From the NCBI GenBank assembly GCA_051252455.1, contig JBPOFM010000007.1, positions 1 through 64,000 of the forward strand: 64,000 bases of DNA, in the 5' to 3' direction. This document shows positions 61,192 to 64,000 of this stretch, in pieces. The DNA comes from JBPOFM01 sp051252455 (GTDB taxonomy: Bacteria; Bacteroidota; Bacteroidia; Flavobacteriales; Flavobacteriaceae). The position numbers and the translations under genes were made by a program. Each line of letters begins with the position of its first letter. Positions within the stretch are counted from its first letter, which is position 1. The notes under the pieces are model-generated. The model ran no database searches and was not told the DNA's origin. It was given only the letters and a program-made list of their open reading frames with translations.

Positions 61192-63144
61192 TTATTTCGT
61201 TTCCTCTGCTTTTATTTCCGTTGATTGTTGCTCTCCATCCATAGGCGCTTGATCATTTTTCAAATACGTGTCCAAAAATTTTAAAACGCGACTGTAAGCT
61301 TCAATCTGATTTTCTTTTTTTACAAATCCATGACCTTCATCATCAAACAGTACATACTCTACTGGGACACCATTTTTCTTAACACCAGCCACAATCTCGT
61401 CCGATTCTACTTGTAAGACTCTTGGGTCCTGTGCTCCTTGAAGAACAATAAGGGGCTTCGTTACTTTATCTGTATGAAACAATGGGGAAATTCGTTTCAA
61501 ACGCACAGAATCTGCCGAATAAGGGTCGCCGATTTCTTTATACAACGCCTCCTTGTACGATTCCCACCATGGTGGTATGCTTCGTACTGTACGTATCCAA
61601 TTGGTAACTCCGAATAAATTGACACCAACATCAAATTCTTCAGGTGTAAAGGTCAAAGCTGCCATGGTCATATAGCCACCATAAGAACCACCTATGATTC
61701 CTATTTTATCGCCATCAATCTCTGGTTGGGTTGCCAACCAGTTTTTGCCCTCTACGCAATCTTGCAAATCTTTCTCTCCATGATTCAAATCGTCCATTTG
61801 ATAAAATGTTTTACCATAACCACTACTACCACGATTGTTCACGGCTAAAACCGCATAACCATGATTGACCATATATTGTAGAAATGAGTTGAAACCTTGA
61901 CGCGATTGTCCTCCTGGACCTCCATGAACCCAAACCATCGCAGGAACCTTATCAGTTTTGGAAGCTTGATGGGGTAAATAATAAATTGCAGGAATTTCAA
62001 CACCATCAAATGACTTATAACGAATCACTTTAGCGGTCACTAAATCTTCAGCATGGATTTCATCATTTAGGACATTGGTAATTTGATGTTGCTCTTTGGT
62101 TTTCAAATTGTAAGTGTACAAATCCGAAGGTCTATTAGAGCCTCCAACATACATGCGCATCCAGTTTTCGTCATCGCTAAAACTGACACTTGTAATACTT
62201 TTAGCACCAAAATCTGGTAAATCCATTAACTTATCAGATGCAATATCATAGACTTCAATGTCATTTTTACCATCATTGTTAATGTAGACCACCATATACT
62301 TTCCAGTGTCCGTAAATCCTGCACCTGCAATGTCCCAATCTTTTTTGAGCACTTCCGTTTTTTCCTTGGTGTTCAAATCATATTTCATCAAATATGAAAA
62401 TTCGTCACCATCATCTGTTGTATAGTACAATGCCGAATTGTCTTTCGAAAAATCCTGTGTGGAATTAGCGCTTTGATTCTCATTGATCTTGATTTTCTCC
62501 TTCGTTTTGATGTTGTAAACGTAGAGGTCTGTATCATTTGTATTCACAGCTTTCGTCAAAGCGATGTGTTTTTTGTCATTGGAGATGGCATTAAAGTTCA
62601 TACCATCAGTATTCTGATATACTAGTTTGGATGTAAAATCGGAAATGTTCATTTCGTACACATCAAAAAATTGCGGATTTCGTTTGTTCGAACCAAAATA
62701 AAAAGAATTATCATTTTCTGCCCACCCATAGAAAGACGCTTTAGCCCCTTTTTCAGGAGTCAAGTCTTTAAGTGTCCCTGTCGTATCGCGCAAAAATATA
62801 TGGTCTATTTCATCACCATTACCATCTGCGGATAGCAACATTCTGTCGTCATTAGGAAAAAAAGAAGTTGCAAAATAAGAGGTGCTGTCCGATGCTGTAA
62901 TAGGGGTATAATCCCCACCCGTGGTCGGCACCGTATAAACATTGTAAATGCCGGTTCTATTGCTCGAAATCAATAACTTCGAATTGTCAGCGGAAAAACT
63001 TCCGCCTCCAACGGCTTCATTATCCATAAATTGCTCAATGCTATATTGCTGCACTTTGGCTGCTGCGTCTTTTTTATGGAGTTCATTTTTGTCCTTGCAG
63101 CCAACGAACAGAATAAGACTGAATACTAAAATTAGTTGTTTCAT
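61192..63144 (-). CDS. S9 family prolyl oligopeptidase-type lipoprotein
   Basis: The 650-residue protein has a lipobox LFVGC (C16) and a beta-propeller N-terminal half (residues about 30-370, repeats such as SADNSKLLISSNR and SKDNSALYYTTDDG). The alpha/beta-hydrolase half has nucleophile S487 (GGSYGGYM), D573 (QGAQDPRV) and H605 (DEGHGF). It is a complete serine peptidase, probably periplasmic or surface-anchored and active on oligopeptides. The tail (residues 625-650) is Glu/Lys-rich. No operon partner. Confidence 0.94.
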   Translation of the reverse strand: MKQLILVFSLILFVGCKDKNELHKKDAAAKVQQYSIEQFMDNEAVGGGSFSADNSKLLISSNRTGIYNVYTVPTTGGDYTPITASDSTSYFATSFFPNDDRMLLSADGNGDEIDHIFLRDTTGTLKDLTPEKGAKASFYGWAENDNSFYFGSNKRNPQFFDVYEMNISDFTSKLVYQNTDGMNFNAISNDKKHIALTKAVNTNDTDLYVYNIKTKEKIKINENQSANSTQDFSKDNSALYYTTDDGDEFSYLMKYDLNTKEKTEVLKKDWDIAGAGFTDTGKYMVVYINNDGKNDIEVYDIASDKLMDLPDFGAKSITSVSFSDDENWMRMYVGGSNRPSDLYTYNLKTKEQHQITNVLNDEIHAEDLVTAKVIRYKSFDGVEIPAIYYLPHQASKTDKVPAMVWVHGGPGGQSRQGFNSFLQYMVNHGYAVLAVNNRGSSGYGKTFYQMDDLNHGEKDLQDCVEGKNWLATQPEIDGDKIGIIGGSYGGYMTMAALTFTPEEFDVGVNLFGVTNWIRTVRSIPPWWESYKEALYKEIGDPYSADSVRLKRISPLFHTDKVTKPLIVLQGAQDPRVLQVESDEIVAGVKKNGVPVEYVLFDDEGHGFVKKENQIEAYSRVLKFLDTYLKNDQAPMDGEQQSTEIKAEETK

Positions 63145-63316
63145 TTGTGTTTGGTTGTTAATTAATACTTCTTTATTGACGAATCATTTGCAGATTGGTT
63201 ACAAAAGAGAATCGACTTTCGTTGTTCTAAAGATAAACAAAAGTTATGACACAATTCTTTAAATTGATGTTAAGGGCTATTATGAAACGCCCAAAAAGCT
63301 GTATTTTTATGCTGCT

Positions 63317-64000
63317 ATGAAAAACTCCACATCTTTAAGAAAAGGGTTCGTCTTTAAATCCTACGAAGCACCTTTCCAATCTCCTTTTGATAAACTCTTT
63401 GAAGTTTTCAAGGAATTAATCACACATACCTCTGGCGATTTCGATGAAGCCATCGATTGGCTGCGCGAGTTGGATAAAGAATACAAATTGACCACTGCCG
63501 AATATACCATTGACGATTTTATTGAAGACCTAAAGAAAAAAGGCTATATCCGAGAAGAAATTGATGTGGATGGCAACGGAGGCATGGCAATCACAGCCAA
63601 AACCGAAAGGGCCATCCGGCAACAAGCGCTCGACCAAATCTTTGGAAAAATAAAACGCAGCGGACAGGGAAACCATAAAAGCAAAAGCCCCGGAATAGGT
63701 GATGAACATACGGGCGATTTTAGAAACTATCAATTCGGTGACGCCCTCGATAAAGTGTCCATAACAGAAAGTTTAAAAAATGCTCAAATCAATCATGGTA
63801 TCGGTGATTTTAGTTTATCTGAAGATGATTTGGTAGTAGAGGAAACCCTACACAAGTCACAAATGAGCACGGTGTTGATGATTGACATCAGCCATAGTAT
63901 GATTTTGTATGGGGAAGACAGAATTACGCCCGCCAAAAAAGTAGCCATGGCTTTAGCGGAATTGATTACCTCCCGTTACCCAAAAGACACTTTGGATATT
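63317..64000 (+). CDS. VWA domain protein, 3' end outside the window
   Basis: Open from ATG 63317 (MKNSTSLRKGFVFKSYEAPFQ) to the window end: 228 residues visible. The N-terminal part (about residues 1-170) is acidic and helical (LFEVFKELITHTSGDFDEAIDWLRELD). A VWA domain begins near residue 185 with the MIDAS motif VLMIDISHSM (DxSxS). Soluble VWA proteins of this kind often work with MoxR-type AAA ATPases, but the partner is not in the window. Truncated only by the window boundary. Confidence 0.85.
   Translation, partial: MKNSTSLRKGFVFKSYEAPFQSPFDKLFEVFKELITHTSGDFDEAIDWLRELDKEYKLTTAEYTIDDFIEDLKKKGYIREEIDVDGNGGMAITAKTERAIRQQALDQIFGKIKRSGQGNHKSKSPGIGDEHTGDFRNYQFGDALDKVSITESLKNAQINHGIGDFSLSEDDLVVEETLHKSQMSTVLMIDISHSMILYGEDRITPAKKVAMALAELITSRYPKDTLDI

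Noticed and set aside
1..64000. Prophage, integrative element or defence island
   Set aside because: No integrase, transposase, restriction, CRISPR-associated or phage structural gene was recognised; gene content is chromosomal core plus a surface-protein cassette.

Overview
This window reads as the chromosome of a flavobacterium (Bacteroidota, Flavobacteriaceae). The evidence is the low-GC coding style, promoters of the Bacteroidota type (TAnnTTTG at -7), the near absence of Shine-Dalgarno sequences, RpoB and RpoC lengths of 1270 and 1433 residues, a type IX secretion (T9SS) adhesin with a gliding-motility-type C-terminus next to PorP/SprF and OmpA-like genes, and a cbb3 oxidase locus with fused CcoN-CcoO. 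No species can be named from the sequence alone.

Layout. Positions 1-13060 hold the canonical translation/transcription block: tuf (5' end cut off), tRNA-Trp, secE, nusG, rplK, rplA, rplJ, rplL, rpoB, rpoC and a DUF3467 gene. Positions 13080-15029 hold a small 4Fe-4S protein and prfC on the minus strand. Positions 15509-26814 are a three-gene surface-protein cassette: a 2797-residue repeat adhesin, PorP/SprF and an OmpA-family lipid/peptidoglycan-anchored protein. Positions 26939-30119 hold idi, a QueD/PTPS-family gene, manA, small proteins and tRNA-Thr. Positions 30196-42950 are mostly minus-strand envelope and housekeeping genes: PBP1A, a DUF4369 lipoprotein, a DUF819 permease, a ribbon-helix-helix protein, two paralogous secreted alpha/beta hydrolases, an SPFH protein, AlkB, a VanX-like dipeptidase, DoxX, a CarboxypepD_reg protein and a DUF885 peptidase. 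Positions 43212-48517 hold a DEAD-box helicase, an ECF sigma/anti-sigma pair followed by two exported ferritin-like proteins, and a Cu/Zn superoxide dismutase. Positions 48771-59203 form a micro-aerobic respiration island: Usp protein, TauE/SafE-like protein, ccoH, ccoG, ccoP, ccoQ, ccoNO, ccoS, ccoI and a divergent FNR-like regulator. Positions 59200-64000 hold a lipid kinase, an App1-type phosphatase, an S9 peptidase and a truncated VWA protein.

How the genes work together. The clearest regulatory logic is in the cbb3 island. Three palindromes with a conserved ATGA-N6-TCAT core lie upstream of ccoS(NOQP), ccoI and the Usp gene. In all three cases the palindrome centre is exactly 36.5 bases from the last base of a TAnnTTTG-like -7 element. 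The FNR-like protein encoded beside ccoI keeps the Glu and Arg of the FNR recognition helix and is the obvious candidate regulator. The copy next to ccoI also sits over the -33 region of the regulator's own promoter.

The most unusual structures are non-coding. (1) The last 17 codons of the DUF3467 gene are repeated twice downstream, almost only with synonymous changes, and alternate with inverted fragments that can form a chain of competing hairpins. (2) Arrays of a degenerate heptanucleotide (NNNACTG) fill the rpoB-rpoC gap as an inverted pair and recur in the cco operon. (3) Paired nine-base direct repeats around TTTCATCGA with a 21-base period occur in three intergenic regions. (4) Two orphan plus-strand terminators, one preceded by a sigma-54-like promoter, suggest unannotated small RNAs.
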